DNA of 64,000 bases, taken from assembly GCA_014898425.1 (NCBI GenBank), contig RCSZ01000014.1, positions 1,364,001-1,428,000 on the forward strand. The letters are read 5' to 3'. Positions 1 through 11,451 of the stretch are shown here, piece by piece. The translations under genes were made by a program, and so were the position numbers. The DNA is from Botryotinia globosa (taxonomy: Eukaryota; Ascomycota; Leotiomycetes; Helotiales; Sclerotiniaceae). The notes below the pieces were generated by a model. It saw only the letters and a list, made by a program, of their open reading frames with translations, ran no database searches and had not been told where the DNA came from. Within the stretch, counting starts at the first letter, position 1. Each line of letters opens with the position of its first letter.

Positions 1-3000
1 TTGCAATTCGAGCGTGAGTTGGCCGAAAGAACTCCATACGTTTCGATGCAAAGTTTGTATGACAGTGAACGATCTCCAGCCATACACTCCAGCTCAGAAT
101 GATGGACCCAGAGTGGCGGGAGGTGGTAAATCTACGACTTACTCTGGGTTGAGTAAACCCCAATTCTCTAGAGGTATGCTATGAGCGGAATGATCTCTTA
201 TAGATCTCATATCTGACCTTTGTAGTGGCGCCATTATCTGTGGAGAAAACTCGAAGAATTGCGGAACGATGTATAACTACCTACCTGATCAACCGACTAA
301 AGCATGACGAAACCGATGCCTGTAATACGCTGTCAAGTTCGCCAAGGTCACCTACATTTGAAACGACGGAATCCCCACAAGAATATCAGTATCCCAGACC
401 TTTCAATCAACCTTGCTCACAAGCACTTCCCATTAGACCCCCTCCTCCTGGACGCGGAAACAGTTCTGGAGATCGCCCAAGTATAGACGCTCAAAGACGG
501 CCAGGTTCGCGTTCAATGCCCTACTCAACTTCATCCCCTGGCAGTTTCCTTGGCGCCCATATGGAAAAACGTGATCGAATGGGCTCTGGTACTTACTCCA
601 AACAATTGGCTAGTCAACCGCCAAGTAGAAGTCCTCCCCATCCACCGGGAAAATTCGATGAACCTATGCACGGAAGACAAGATAATGTCACCAGAAACCT
701 TTTTAGACCCTTGGAAGAATATATTACAGCATCATTTAGCCAGTTCGATTGTATCAATACTTCGTTTAGTACTATGCGACAACATCCCAATCCTAGGGCA
801 GGAAGTCAAAGTGGTTTGAAGAATTTTATGGCCACTATTCCAGACGAAAATGATCCGCAGGCAGAGACTCCTTTGGAAGAACTTGATCCCCGAATGTTGA
901 TGTTGGGAGATATTGCAGAGAATGGTTCTTGGTGGACTGGAAATCAAAAAGAAACCCCTGAAAAAACTCGCGGGCAACGACCTGTTGAAACGACACGCGC
1001 GAATCCTCATTGCGACCTTACTACAGTGAAATCACCTCGTATTGACTGGCCTGATCTCAATGAATGGTATCATGTCGTATCGCATCCGGGAAGAATTTGG
1101 CATCGCAAGCTGGATGAATTGATATCACGTCGATCCAGCCCGGTCATTCAAGCGCCCACTGATAGCGAGCTTGCCGAAATTGAAGATACAATCACAGAGG
1201 CTCAGTTGCATCTTCAGAGAATTTTGTTGAAGGCTACAGAAAGTCTATTGAAACGTCCCGGGCGTCCTCTACGGGAACCTGATAATCTTCGATTTCTCTT
1301 GATAATTCTAGCCAATCCTCTTCTGTACCCTGGAAATGGTACCGCTTCAAGAAATGCAGGGCCGAGAGCGCCACCGAATGACCAGAGACCGGAAGCTAGT
1401 GATCTCAATGTGACTAAAACTAGAGGTCAACCTTCGTCTTCTTCTAAACTACCGCCGAATGTTACAAAAGGAGCGTCCGGCCAACACTCAGGAATCATCA
1501 AACGCATTGTGGGACTGCTTTCCAATACTCCAAATGAATGCCATCATCATATAGTTTCGTGGTTCGCTAGATATCCAGAGGGTCATTTCCAACGTACCAC
1601 AGAGTTGGTTGGCAGCTTTGTCACTTATAGACTTACCAGACAGCATGGGAAACCTCGCGAGGCTGATCGACCCGACCTTACTTCTGGCTTAGTCCCTCAC
1701 ATGAGCTCTAGAGAATCCCATAATAACGCTGCAGCTTTTCACGCGGCTCTTCAAGCTGGGCAGAGTACTAATAAGAAAAGGGAGACGAAACAAAAAGCCG
1801 TTGTATATAGTGATGATTGGCAGATCAGGGCGGCTGCTAGGGTGATGGCACTTCTTTTCTCAGCGAACAATAGTGGGTTGCATAGAAAAGGCAAGTTACT
1901 CAGTAGCGTTCAATCGCCAGCTGAGTACCTTTCAAAAAGTACGGAACCTAGTATTGGAACTCCGATTAGAGCTCTGGCCGCACATGGACAGATGTTGCCG
2001 ACAAGCCACTTTTACAATACCTTGCTCGATTATTCCGATCTTGTCGCTGATTTTGAGGCATGGGAAAACAAGCGTAGCAAGTTTGCTTTTTGCCAATATC
2101 CATTCTTTCTTAGCATTTGGGCAAAAATCCAAATCATGGAGCATGATGCTCGTCGTCAAATGGAAGTGAAGGCGAGAGAGGCGTTCTTTAATAGCATCAT
2201 GACACGTAAACTAGTCAGTCAGAATCTTCTTTTGCAAGTCAGACGAGAGTGCTTGGTGGAGGATAGCTTGAAAGGGGTTAGCGAGGTTGTGGGAACTGGT
2301 GGTGAGGAGATCAAGAAGAGTTTGAAGATAGAATTTAAGGGCGAAGAGGGTATTGATGCTGGTGGCTTGAGAAAAGAATGGTTCCTTCTTCTTGTTAGAG
2401 AAGTTTTTAATCCTGATCATGGTATGTATCTCCTCCGATGTGATTAAGATTGTAAACTAACAATAAGTAGGCATGTTCTCATACGATGAGGACTCTCATT
2501 TTTGTTACTTTAATCCTAATAGCTTTGAAACAACCGATCAATACTTTCTTGTTGGGGCTGTACTTGGTTTGGCTATCTACAATTCAACTATTCTCGATGT
2601 GGCGCTGCCTCCTTTCGCTTTCCGAAAATTGCTCGCCGCTGCCCCAGCTGCAGCACCCGGTGCAACATCACATGCGAAGCCTTCTATGACATATTCTCTG
2701 GAAGACTTGGCTGAATTCAGACCTGCTCTGGCTCATGGGCTGAGACAACTCCTCGAGTTTGATGGAGACGTTGAGGAAATATTCTGTCGCGATTTCGTAG
2801 CAGACATTGATCGCTATGGACAAACAGTCCAAGTACCTCTCTGCCCTGACGGCGACAAGAAACCGGTGACGAACTCCAATCGAAGAGAATTTGTGGATCT
2901 TTACGTGCGATATCTTTTAGACAGTGCAGTAGCTCGACAATTTGAACCCTTCAAACGTGGATTCTTCACCGTTTGCGGAGGAAATGCTTTATCACTTTTC

Positions 3001-3393
3001 CGACCCGAAGAAATTGAACTCCTCATTAGAGGCTCCGATGAGCCTCTAGACATTAATTCTCTCCGCGCCGTCTCAGTGTGTGAAAATTGGGGGCCAAAAG
3101 ATGCAGCAGAGCGCGAACCCGTCATTCAATGGTTTTGGGAATCCTTTCAAAAAGCGGATCCAAAGGATCAGAGAAAGCTTTTGAGCTTTATTACAGGCAG
3201 TTCTTGTATTCCGGCAATGGGTGCAGCTAGTTTGGTTATTAAATTGAATTGTTTGGGGGACGACAGTGAGAGATTCCCGGTGGCAAGGACGTGCTTTAAT
3301 GCGTTGAGTTTGTGGAGGTATGCGACGAGGGAAAAGTTGGAGGAAAAACTTTGGAGAGCTGTCCATGAGAGTGAGGGATTTGGATTGAAGTAG
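1..3393 (+). CDS. HUL4: HECT-type E3 ubiquitin ligase, HUL4-like (5' partial)
   Basis: Transfers ubiquitin from an E2 to substrates through a catalytic cysteine thioester. The gene enters from the left edge. Exon 1 (to 173, reading from base 2) encodes WPKELHTFRCKVCMTVNDL, a Cys-pair region I recall near the N terminus of fungal HUL4 proteins. Introns are 174-225 and 2422-2470, and exon 3 is 2471-3393. The reading frame near 225 begins with GTG, which is not a start: it joins exon 1 through a phase-1 intron. The C-terminal half is a HECT domain: GEEGIDAGGLRKEWF, then after the intron FSYDEDSHFCYFNPNS and GAVLGLAIYN, ending with the catalytic-cysteine loop ARTCFNALSLW about 40 residues from the end. 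The low-complexity N-terminal half is typical of the family. The partner gene downstream is convergent. Family call is firm; orthology to yeast HUL4 is inferred from recall. Confidence 0.88.
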
Positions 3394-3988
3394 TGAGGGA
3401 TAGGTGTTGGAGGAAGTAGTTTACGTGAGTGGCGAAACGATCACAATAGGAAGAGAAGGAAAGCATTTTAGATAGAGTGCTAGTGATGCTAATGTTTGGT
3501 GGAGATGGGCGTCTTTATTTTGTATTCAATGGAGCCCCAAGGGTTTTGGTGTCGGCATTGGCGTTGGTAACTCGATTGTCGTTCAGGAACTAGACAATTG
3601 AGTAGGTATTTGCATGAGTCTTGGAATTGGACTGAACTTGGACCCTGGCAAAGATTGCATGCCTTTTACATGAGAAGCAGAGCCATTCATCAAAATTAGA
3701 TGAGACGAGATAATATCTCTTCGTTAATGATCATTCATATATCACTTCTCTCATCCCTTGTCTGCGTGACTATTACTGTAACCATATTTTCCCACGTACA
3801 GTGATGTATCAAACCTTACTTGTTTCCAGTCATTTTGATTTTGATTTTTTCCCATCATGTGAGTATTCCTCCTCAACGCCTGGTATATATACAACATATT
3901 CTACAACCATGTCCATTCGTTTCCGTAGTTCCCCTGTTTTTCTCTACACGCCCCGTAACCATCTTTCGTCGTCATCTCGCTCCCTTCT
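3394..3988. other. Intergenic, convergent 3' ends
   Basis: 595 bases between the HUL4-like stop and the MRP49 stop. It should hold both 3' UTRs. I see only short pyrimidine-rich stretches and no credible gene. Confidence 0.5.
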
Positions 3989-4820
3989 CTAATTATCGGC
4001 AGAAGCAGCAGCGACCTCACCTCTCGCCTGATCCAAAATAGCCTTCTCAGCCCGAATCTTTTCATTGACAGCCGCACTCAACAGCGAATCCTGTTGACTC
4101 TTCAATTTTATCGCGGCCAAATCCTTCAACATTTGTTTCTCGGCTGCGGTAGGTAGGACTTTCTTGGCCTTCGTTAATTCCATCAGATCAAAGAGGATGG
4201 CGTTGTCGTCGCGGTGCTTGCATTCAATGGTTTTTGTGTAGGCTGTGGGAGCGCCTGGGGTGGAAGGGGCAGCGGGGTTGGAGGCGGTGCTGTTTATGGG
4301 GGGTGGAGATGAGGCGTGGGAGGCGTCGGTGAAGTGGATGGTTAGGGTTGCGGGGAGCGAGGTGTCATGGCTGCGGTTGACGGTCATGGGCACGGCGGGG
4401 TTGTGGTACTTCAGGCGGGGAAGGCAGTTGCGCCAAAATTTCCTGGGGAGAGTGAGGATTAGCTTTTGGGGTTGATATCTGGGAGACGGGGGTAAGGGAG
4501 TGGGGGGACGGATGGGGAGCAGATGGAGGGGGGGGAGATATGTACTTTGGTCCGAGATGTCCATTCAGTCCAACAGCAAAGTCCATGTGTATTCTGGTAA
4601 CTTCTGGTGGGAGGATCGCTGCGCCGGGTCCTAATCTTATACCGAGTAACTGCGCAGAAGCAGGAAAGTCAATTTCGAATCTTCAAATAATGAATACCGT
4701 TTATGGGGAAATCTTTACCTTCTATATTGCGAATTCTGTTAGCATCTGCGACCATTGCGATAGAAACGTACGATTACTTACAGAGTTAAGCTTGGCCATC
4801 CGTTTTAGTATGTTAACCAT
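3989..4820 (-). CDS. MRP49: Mitochondrial large-subunit ribosomal protein MRP49 (mL61 family)
   Basis: Component of the mitochondrial large ribosomal subunit, L51/S25/CI-B8 fold. It must be assembled from three exons: 4820-4782 (MVNILKRMAKLNS), 4649-4546 (begins LLGIRLGPGAAILPPEVTRI, ends FAVGLNGHLGPK) and 4442-3989 (begins KFWRNCLPRLKYHNPAVPM). Introns 4781-4650 and 4545-4443 have GT-AG ends, and the codons join in phase. The second intron is a purine/pyrimidine-skewed tract on the genomic strand. The C-terminal part, with ECKHRDDNAILFDLMEL, matches the pattern I know for fungal MRP49. The start shares a 231-base divergent promoter with the GEP3-like GTPase, another mitoribosome factor. A continuous open frame across intron 2 gives a false start at 4564. 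Confidence 0.85.
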
Positions 4821-5051
4821 CTTGAATATGTGAAGGTCAATACAATAAATGAAATATACTGTATAAGATCGTGGGGTGTGGTTTGGAGGGAAGCTTGACT
4901 TGTGAATATATTTCTGAGGTTTTGAGACTAGGATTTTGACCCCCTGTCGATAAAAAGTTCCGACCTCCGACTAAATTTATTTTTTGGTGGGATGAATGTC
5001 CAGCGAATTCGCCATCATTTTTAAATACCATGCGCCCGTTCGATAATTGAT
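4821..5051. promoter_or_regulatory. Divergent promoter of MRP49 and GEP3-like gene
   Basis: 231 bases separate the two start codons. Both 5' UTRs and promoters must lie here. No TATA box is clear. Two mitochondrial-ribosome genes reading away from one short region suggests shared control (inference). Confidence 0.5.
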
Positions 5052-7187
5052 ATGCCACTCTCTAATTATGGAAGACTTGCCCTCAGATTCTCAAAGCAGG
5101 CGGAATGTGCGGTCGCTGAGATACCTACTTTTCTTTGCCTGTTACTTGCGCGAAATCTGCAATACCCGAAGCTGGTATGTAATCAACCGCGAAAGAGTGT
5201 TAGGATACAGCGAAGATATGTCCAGTCGCAAGCTCAAACTCGGGTCCAAGATACACCGGAATCTTCTTCAGTTGCTTCGGTGCAAGCTGTAGCAAGACTG
5301 CCTTTACAATGCTCCGGATGCGGTGCATTATCACAGACGACAGTTGAAGATGAAGCGGGCTATTATTCGTTGACAAGGAGATCAGTTAAGGAGTTTCTGG
5401 GGACTTCACACTCGGCGAGAAATACAAAAGCCACGGCAGAAGATGAGATAGTCAAAAAGGCGCTGGAAAATGTCGATAGTACGATTCTCGAGACTTTGGG
5501 AATGGAAGCCCCTTCGTCCGCGACTACATCCATAGAACAGCCGGTATGCGATCGATGTCACAATCTCAAAAATCACCAAACGGGTGTTTCTATATACCAT
5601 CCTTCCGTACGAGCACTTCAGCAGACGATCGACGAATCTCCTTATAAATATAATCATATCTATCATGTTATAGATGCCGCCGACTTCCCCATGTCTTTCA
5701 TGCCCGCTCTAAACAAGACATTGAGCCTGACGCCCCAGCGATCCCACAACCGTCGCTCGAGAACAGGGAAATTCTTCGGTGATAGGAAGATGGAAGTCGA
5801 TTTTGTGATTACCCGGTCGGATCTTCTGGCTCCAACGAAAACGCTGGTTGATGGGATGATGCCTTATTTAACGAGTGTGTTGAGGGATGCGTTAGGGAGA
5901 GCGGGAAGGAGGGCTCGCTTGGGGAATGTTAGATGTGTTAGTGCGGAAAGAGGGTGGTGGACAAAGAAGTTGAAGGAGGATGTTTTTGAAAGGGGAGGGG
6001 GAAACTGGATGGTTGGGAAGGTTAATGTGGGAAAGAGTCGGCTTTTCCACGAGATCTTTCCGAAGGCAAGGGGGGGAAATGAGGTCATTGTTGGAGAACC
6101 TCTTCCAGTGGATGCCCTAGAAGATAGAAGAGAGGCGAAGCAAACCACTATCGGAGGATCTCCGTCGATAGGTGCAAATATTGATAACAATATTACCGGT
6201 GAGGCTGATGTACCTATGGTTACCTTCAGAGCGATGGGGTTAGAATCAGAAAAGGCGGATAAGGCATTGCCAGAGAATGAATTGCCTGATGATGAATCGA
6301 ATGATACGATGTCTCTTCTTCCCCCAGCACAACAGGAAACAGCGTACCCATCAATGCCACTCGTGTCATCTCTTCCTGGCACTACCGCATCACCAATTCG
6401 AGTTCCATTCGGCAATGGAAAGGGAGAACTCATCGATCTTCCCGGAATATCACGAGGTGAACTTGAGCTTCATGTTCAGCCAGAATATCGAAATTCGTTA
6501 GTAATGAAATCTCGGATAAAGCCAGAACAGAAAGTGATGAAACCCGGCCAGTCATTAGTACTAGGCGGTGGTCTTATCAGGATTACACCTACAGATCCAG
6601 ATATCATCATGATGGCTTATGCTTTCACATCAATAAAACCTGATGCTCATCTAACGTCTACTGAAAAGGCCATCCTTATGCAAAGTAAAGGCAAAGAGCC
6701 ATTTATTGATAACATTACAATTGCTGGAAGTGAAGAGAAGATCGCTTCGGCTGGTGTTTTCCCTCTAAAATGGGATGTTACGAAGGCGCGTTTGAAGTCA
6801 AGCTCCACTGTATTGACTGATAAAGGCAAAGTGGATGAACTCCCGTTTCAAATTCTTTCTACAGACATTTTAATCGAGGGGTGTGGATGGGTTGAGCTGG
6901 TTGCTCAAGTTAGCAAAAGACGTCTCATGAAGATACACCCAGCCGAAAGCAATACTGCAAACGATACCACCTGGCGATGGGGAGATGAGGAGGAAGCAGC
7001 GGACGAAAAAGCATGGCCATCAGTAGAAGTGTTTACTCCTGAGGGCAAATTCATCGCTGCCAGAAGACCTATGAATGCATGGATGTTCAATGCGAAGCCG
7101 CACACGAAAACGAAAGCTAGACCGAGGCGTAGCATGAAAGGGTTTGAGAAGTTGAGGAAGGCTAGAGCGAGGGCAGCAGGGGTTTGA
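5052..7187 (+). CDS. GEP3: Circularly permuted mitochondrial GTPase, GEP3/MTG3 (YqeH) family
   Basis: Predicted GTPase for assembly of the mitochondrial small ribosomal subunit; in yeast it is the 'genetic interactor of prohibitins 3'. Single exon, 711 residues. The N-terminal 60 residues are basic and hydrophobic, as for a mitochondrial presequence. Two CxxC pairs (CSGCG near 86, CDRC near 165) form the zinc-finger part. The GTPase motifs come in permuted order, the hallmark of the YqeH class: G4-like TRSD near 254, then P-loop GKVNVGKS near 321, then G2-like LPGTTASPIRVP and G3 DLPGI near 461. The C-terminal part (PEYRNSL, LVLGGGLIRI) fits the family. It is divergent from MRP49. Orthology to GEP3 is by family pattern. 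Confidence 0.85.
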   Translation: MPLSNYGRLALRFSKQAECAVAEIPTFLCLLLARNLQYPKLVCNQPRKSVRIQRRYVQSQAQTRVQDTPESSSVASVQAVARLPLQCSGCGALSQTTVEDEAGYYSLTRRSVKEFLGTSHSARNTKATAEDEIVKKALENVDSTILETLGMEAPSSATTSIEQPVCDRCHNLKNHQTGVSIYHPSVRALQQTIDESPYKYNHIYHVIDAADFPMSFMPALNKTLSLTPQRSHNRRSRTGKFFGDRKMEVDFVITRSDLLAPTKTLVDGMMPYLTSVLRDALGRAGRRARLGNVRCVSAERGWWTKKLKEDVFERGGGNWMVGKVNVGKSRLFHEIFPKARGGNEVIVGEPLPVDALEDRREAKQTTIGGSPSIGANIDNNITGEADVPMVTFRAMGLESEKADKALPENELPDDESNDTMSLLPPAQQETAYPSMPLVSSLPGTTASPIRVPFGNGKGELIDLPGISRGELELHVQPEYRNSLVMKSRIKPEQKVMKPGQSLVLGGGLIRITPTDPDIIMMAYAFTSIKPDAHLTSTEKAILMQSKGKEPFIDNITIAGSEEKIASAGVFPLKWDVTKARLKSSSTVLTDKGKVDELPFQILSTDILIEGCGWVELVAQVSKRRLMKIHPAESNTANDTTWRWGDEEEAADEKAWPSVEVFTPEGKFIAARRPMNAWMFNAKPHTKTKARPRRSMKGFEKLRKARARAAGV

Positions 7188-7961
7188 GGGATATGGGATG
7201 AGCATAGCAGGCGTCAATGTTAAAATACCCCTCACAATATAGTCAATGAAAAATTAATCACTGTACTTGCCTTCTCAATCAGTGTGATTAATTGCGTGAG
7301 TTGGCAGATTTGATGTGAGTTTCTATATTTCAGAACGATTTTGTAGGTTGGACGAATCCAATATTCCAACTGGACTCATCATTTCGACACATTTGAATAT
7401 GTTAATTGGATTCAAACAGAGAAAGTTCTTTCCACGGACTTTAATCCAGACCCATCCGAACATACATTCTCAGTACAATTCTATGAGAAGTATGAGGAAA
7501 GAACATGCTATCCAGGTGCATTCTTACCTTACGTCTCTTTCCCATCCTCTCATGCAGATTCCGACACCCGCTCCTGCCTCGTCCAGAGTATCCTATCATT
7601 CATCTCCATGAGAGAAGGAAACCACGATGTGTATTTGCTTGTTTAAAAAGCGATCTCTTCCTCTTTTTTCTTCTTTTGCTCTACATCATCTACAATATAG
7701 CATATATTACCAGCGTATAGCTTATATACATCTAATGATCTTTTTGGATCTATATCAGCGACTCCTTAATGACTCGCCGGCCTCACCTCCTTCCAATATT
7801 CGAGACTGTATTGTTACTAGTCTTTCTATGGGTATCTGTCTATCTGCTTGACTACCCCATTTTTGAGCCCCTCCTCTCCTATTGCGCAGGATTCAAATAC
7901 ATTAGAACGCATCCAGTCGACTAGATTTCTCGTCAAACAAGACTCCTGATCGACTGCGACC
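7188..7961. other. Intergenic, no gene seen
   Basis: 774 bases between GEP3 and the small Cys-rich gene. It has pyrimidine-rich runs and overlapping short open frames with no recognisable protein. It probably holds the 3' UTR of the first gene and the promoter of the second. Confidence 0.4.
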
Positions 7962-8344
7962 ATGGCTTTTACCGACGGGCAGCCTGACAACGAGAGCGTC
8001 CCTTCGCCAGATTCTCCTAAGCTTTCTGCTGCTGGATCCGAAAGCTCCCCAAATTTATTGGAAAACATGGAGGCATATGATTCTAATATTCGTCATACTT
8101 GCAAGGGTAGAAGTAAGTATCTGTCTCGCTGTTCAATTGGTTTTAGAGGCATGATTGCTAATCAGTATTTATAGAGATCACATCGTGGCCTCCACTTTCA
8201 CGTAAAGTAGCTAGGAAATATGAAGCAGGGAAGGAATGCCTCAAAGGTTGTGCAAACCCTGTTGATTGCCTACTCGCAAAAGAACTCTTCAACGAGGCTG
8301 CGGAGAGGGAAAGAAACTGTGAGGCTTGTTCATGGGAAATCTGA
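7962..8344 (+). CDS. Small Cys-containing protein of unknown function (106 aa)
   Basis: Two exons, 7962-8112 and 8175-8344, joined over a GT-AG intron of 62 bases (GTAAGT donor, TTTATAG acceptor). Without the splice the frame gives an unrelated tail; with it the second exon encodes WPPLSRKVARKYEAGKECL and continues with five more cysteines to a clean stop. The N-terminal half is acidic and Ser/Pro-rich and looks disordered. The C-terminal half is basic with spaced Cys residues (C46, then KECLKGCANPVDC and NCEAC), which could bind a metal or form disulfides. There is no signal peptide or membrane segment. I do not recognise the family. Confidence 0.6.
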
Positions 8345-8778
8345 AAAGCAGAAGTGATCAGGTCCAATATGGTGTGGTGGATGAAAGGATTGTAATTTCA
8401 AAGAAACTAAAGCACCAAAATAGTTTGTCGGACATTAAAAATTGTTTGAAGATGGTCGATAAACACAGCGAACATTCACTCAAGAGAGTTTTTGTTACAA
8501 GCGAAATAATTAAAATTATTCACAGCTTTAAACACAGTCTATGATTGTAATGATTTTGTGTGAACTTGAATTTATTGAACAATCACATTTACATGTACTG
8601 GAAAATTTATCAATCTGGTCGCAGTATTTAAACCACTCTCTCTTTGTCAACACCATTCCTACACTTTACAAATATCCACACAAATCACTTTACAAAGCAT
8701 ATTTCAGATCTCTTTCAAAATCACAAGTTCTCGAGCCTATCATACAATTTTTCTTTTTCTTCCAGAAACTTTGTAGTC
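8345..8778. other. Intergenic, no gene seen
   Basis: 434 AT-rich bases. Pyrimidine-rich sequence precedes the ATG at 8779, as in many fungal promoters. Nothing else is recognisable. Confidence 0.4.
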
Positions 8779-11120
8779 ATGGAGGAAAATAATCCTACCA
8801 CAGATCAGAACTCCTTTTCGACGCTCGGTAAGCACTTTAACCCCGTCTCCCAACCTTTTTGGTAACATTTTTGACAGGTCCAGTCGAAGGAGAGTCTCTC
8901 AACACAACATGGCTCAATCACATATTTATCGAAGAGCTATTTCTCAATACAGATTATCCAGAATTCAAATACAATGTTGATAAAGCACTGGAGCGCGGTC
9001 TTATTTCTTCACTAAGCGTTGCTAGCCACATCACTACTATTTTTGGTCAGCAGGAAGGATATCAACTCGGAAGAGTGCTGGAATACCAGACGGTAACTTC
9101 TTCAACGGCTTTGAGATGGTTGCTGATTGCATATGGATCACATTCAACACGGAAATTCTTCGTGGATAGCTGTATGGATGTTGTGAAGGTGGTTGATGGG
9201 TTGATGAAGGCAGGACCGGGACGAAGTGTCTCCATGCAAGATGAACAACTTCGTGCTCAGCAGAGCGAAACAGAGGAGTGGCTCGGAAAAGTAAAGAAGT
9301 GTGCGGGAGTGCTGAATTATTGGTTGCGAGTCGCCGAAGAGCAACTCAAATTCGATCAGCGCTGGGGCACAGCCAAAAAGTGGGTTTTGCATGAGGACGG
9401 TTGGGGACATTTGGAACAGATTTGGAGAACAGGGGTTATCGAGAAGTTGATGATGGATCTTTGGGACGCGAAGTCGAATATCACGTTGAAGTTGATAGAG
9501 GCAGGTCAGAATTCTGACTGTGATCTACAATATGTCAATTTGTTGCGAGATGCAGGTGTTGCAGAGGGCAGAGAACCAGAAAGATTAGTATTCTGGCCCC
9601 AGACTGGCAAACTAGAATGGATTTATCCAACACAGGAGCCAAGAATTTCGAAGGTGACAGCAGAGCAAATTCGAATGAGTGCAGATCTTTTTTTGAATGG
9701 CATTTCGCGACAATATCAAGTCGCTGCTATCCCAAAAGTTGCTTCACATGTAGAGCCAAGCAGCCTTCGGGTTGAACGAGATACGCTTGATCAGCATCCT
9801 GCTCCTCGAATACTTATAAACGGAATTTCTGATCAACAGGAACTTACTTCCCAAGGTCTCACTGATTGCGATATTACTACAGGCTCAGAAATTGCTTCTC
9901 ATACAAGAGTTGGAACTAATCTTGTAGAACAAAACACGGCACAACAAGGACTTCCAGATCTACCTTCTAATAATCGGACACATGAAAATATCGCACCTCG
10001 AGTCAAGACAAACATGTTTGCTACTGACTGGGAAGATACCACTTTAGTACGACCAGGCAAATCTACAACATGGTATTGGGGTCGAGAACCACGTCCAATT
10101 GGTCATGGTAGTGATCCTGGAGAACTAGAAGAGTCTAGATTCTGGTATTCTGCAAGAAAGTCGTCTGACACACCGTATGCCATTGAAGCTGGCGTAACAG
10201 CACCTATTTCGTCTCTTCCACGAACCAAGGCCGAGGACGAAAATGAGTCGACTTCTGGAGTTGGAGGGCTTGACCGCGATAATAACACACTTCTAGGCAC
10301 TATCAAGGAAGAAGATATAGAAGACTCTAACTCCGGTTACATTACAAGCAATAATCGACCATACACCCGTATTGATTTGGCTGACCTAGGAAAAAGATTG
10401 GCGGTTTTGGACGCTGCAGAACTGGGAGCAGCGGAAGAAAGTAAACAGCAACAAAATCGAAGCTTAGCCGAACAGGTATTGTTGGATTTACCAAGAAGAG
10501 AGACACAACTTAGAGAGGAACTCCAACATTCTGCGAAGATAAAAAAGACCCTGCTGGATAAGCTAGACAGTGATACACCAATAGGTTCGAAGATGGACGC
10601 GGTGGGAATATTTCTGGATGCGATAGAAGAAGAGACCGAGAAGATGCAAGGATGGACAGAGGACCTGCGGGAAGCCGAGGCGGAAATCGATCGTGGTTAT
10701 GATGGAGATTGGGAGGAGGGATCGCAAAGTGAAGAAACGCATAAGAACACGCAAGCAATATTGGAAACAAGTACAGAATGCTCATCATCATCGAAAGGAA
10801 AGGAGCGTATACAGACAATTGAAGAATCCTCTGTAATGTTGCTTGGAGAGGGAGAAAGTATTGAGAACGAGAAGCAAAAGGCGAAGACAGGTGTGCATGG
10901 GGAAACAGAGGAGACAGATGCAGGCGAAGTGGTGGACCCCGCAATAGCTCAAGCCGTTGGAGGATTGCCACTGGGAGGTTGGAATGATGGCAGCGTGACT
11001 GGCTCAGACACTCGTGGCTATGATGGTGTCCATCCAAGTTCATCAGGCGAGGGGGGAACTACCAAGGCAGGCTATACAGCAGAAGAACATAAAAATCTCT
11101 CGCCATCCACTGGTAACTGA
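8779..11120 (+). CDS. Hypothetical protein, 763 aa, with acidic coiled-coil-like C-terminal half
   Basis: Exon 1 (8779-8827, MEENNPTTDQNSFSTL) joins exon 2 (8878-11120) over a 50-base intron. The longer open frame starting at 8859 reads through intron sequence and is not the real start. Residues 1 to about 310 look folded (many Trp, Leu and Arg, e.g. LNYWLRVAEEQLKFDQRW). The middle (about 310-480) is low-complexity, and about 520-650 is rich in Glu/Lys/Gln with heptad-like spacing (LREELQHSAKIKKTLLDKL). The C terminus is Gly/Ser/Glu-rich and disordered. There is no signal peptide, membrane segment or known catalytic motif. I do not recognise the family. The gene is convergent with NHP2. Confidence 0.75.
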
Positions 11121-11451
11121 TCGGGAGCAAGGGCAGAGATAGAGAAACTGAATTTGAGGATTTCGAGCGTGCAGAGAATCGCGCAATAGTACGTACTGTA
11201 GATAATATGAAGCTGCGGGACTTTAGCAAAACAAACAGATGACAGCACCCAAATTTCTTCATGCATGCATTCTACACAAAGGTTGAATTAAAATTGAAAG
11301 TTTTCTTTATTCCTAGCCCTATCCTTACTCACAAACGCCATTGTAATGTCCAAGCACGGTAAGATATGCTCTTAATATGATACAGCCGAAAAGTGTATCT
11401 GTAGCCAACCCATAAGCAGAAAGTTTTTTGTTTTTCTCCAACACCACTCTT
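11121..11451. other. Intergenic, convergent 3' ends
   Basis: 331 bases between the stop of the 763-residue unknown and the stop of NHP2. It contains the two 3' UTRs; nothing else is seen. Confidence 0.4.

Noticed and set aside
225..2447. Open frame taken as a complete gene starting at 225
   Set aside because: The first codon is GTG and lies at an intron acceptor; the frame continues upstream through an intron into 1-173, and its 3' end runs into an intron at 2422.
3989..4564. ATG at 4564 as start of MRP49
   Set aside because: It lies within exon 2 but in another frame, and the frame passes through intron 2; the spliced form gives the conserved N terminus.
8859..8877. ATG at 8859 as start of the 763-residue protein
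   Set aside because: It lies inside a GT-AG intron (8828-8877); the exon at 8779 joins in phase.
10510..11043. Minus-strand 177-residue frame
   Set aside because: It lies antisense to the well-supported 763-residue gene and has no motif.
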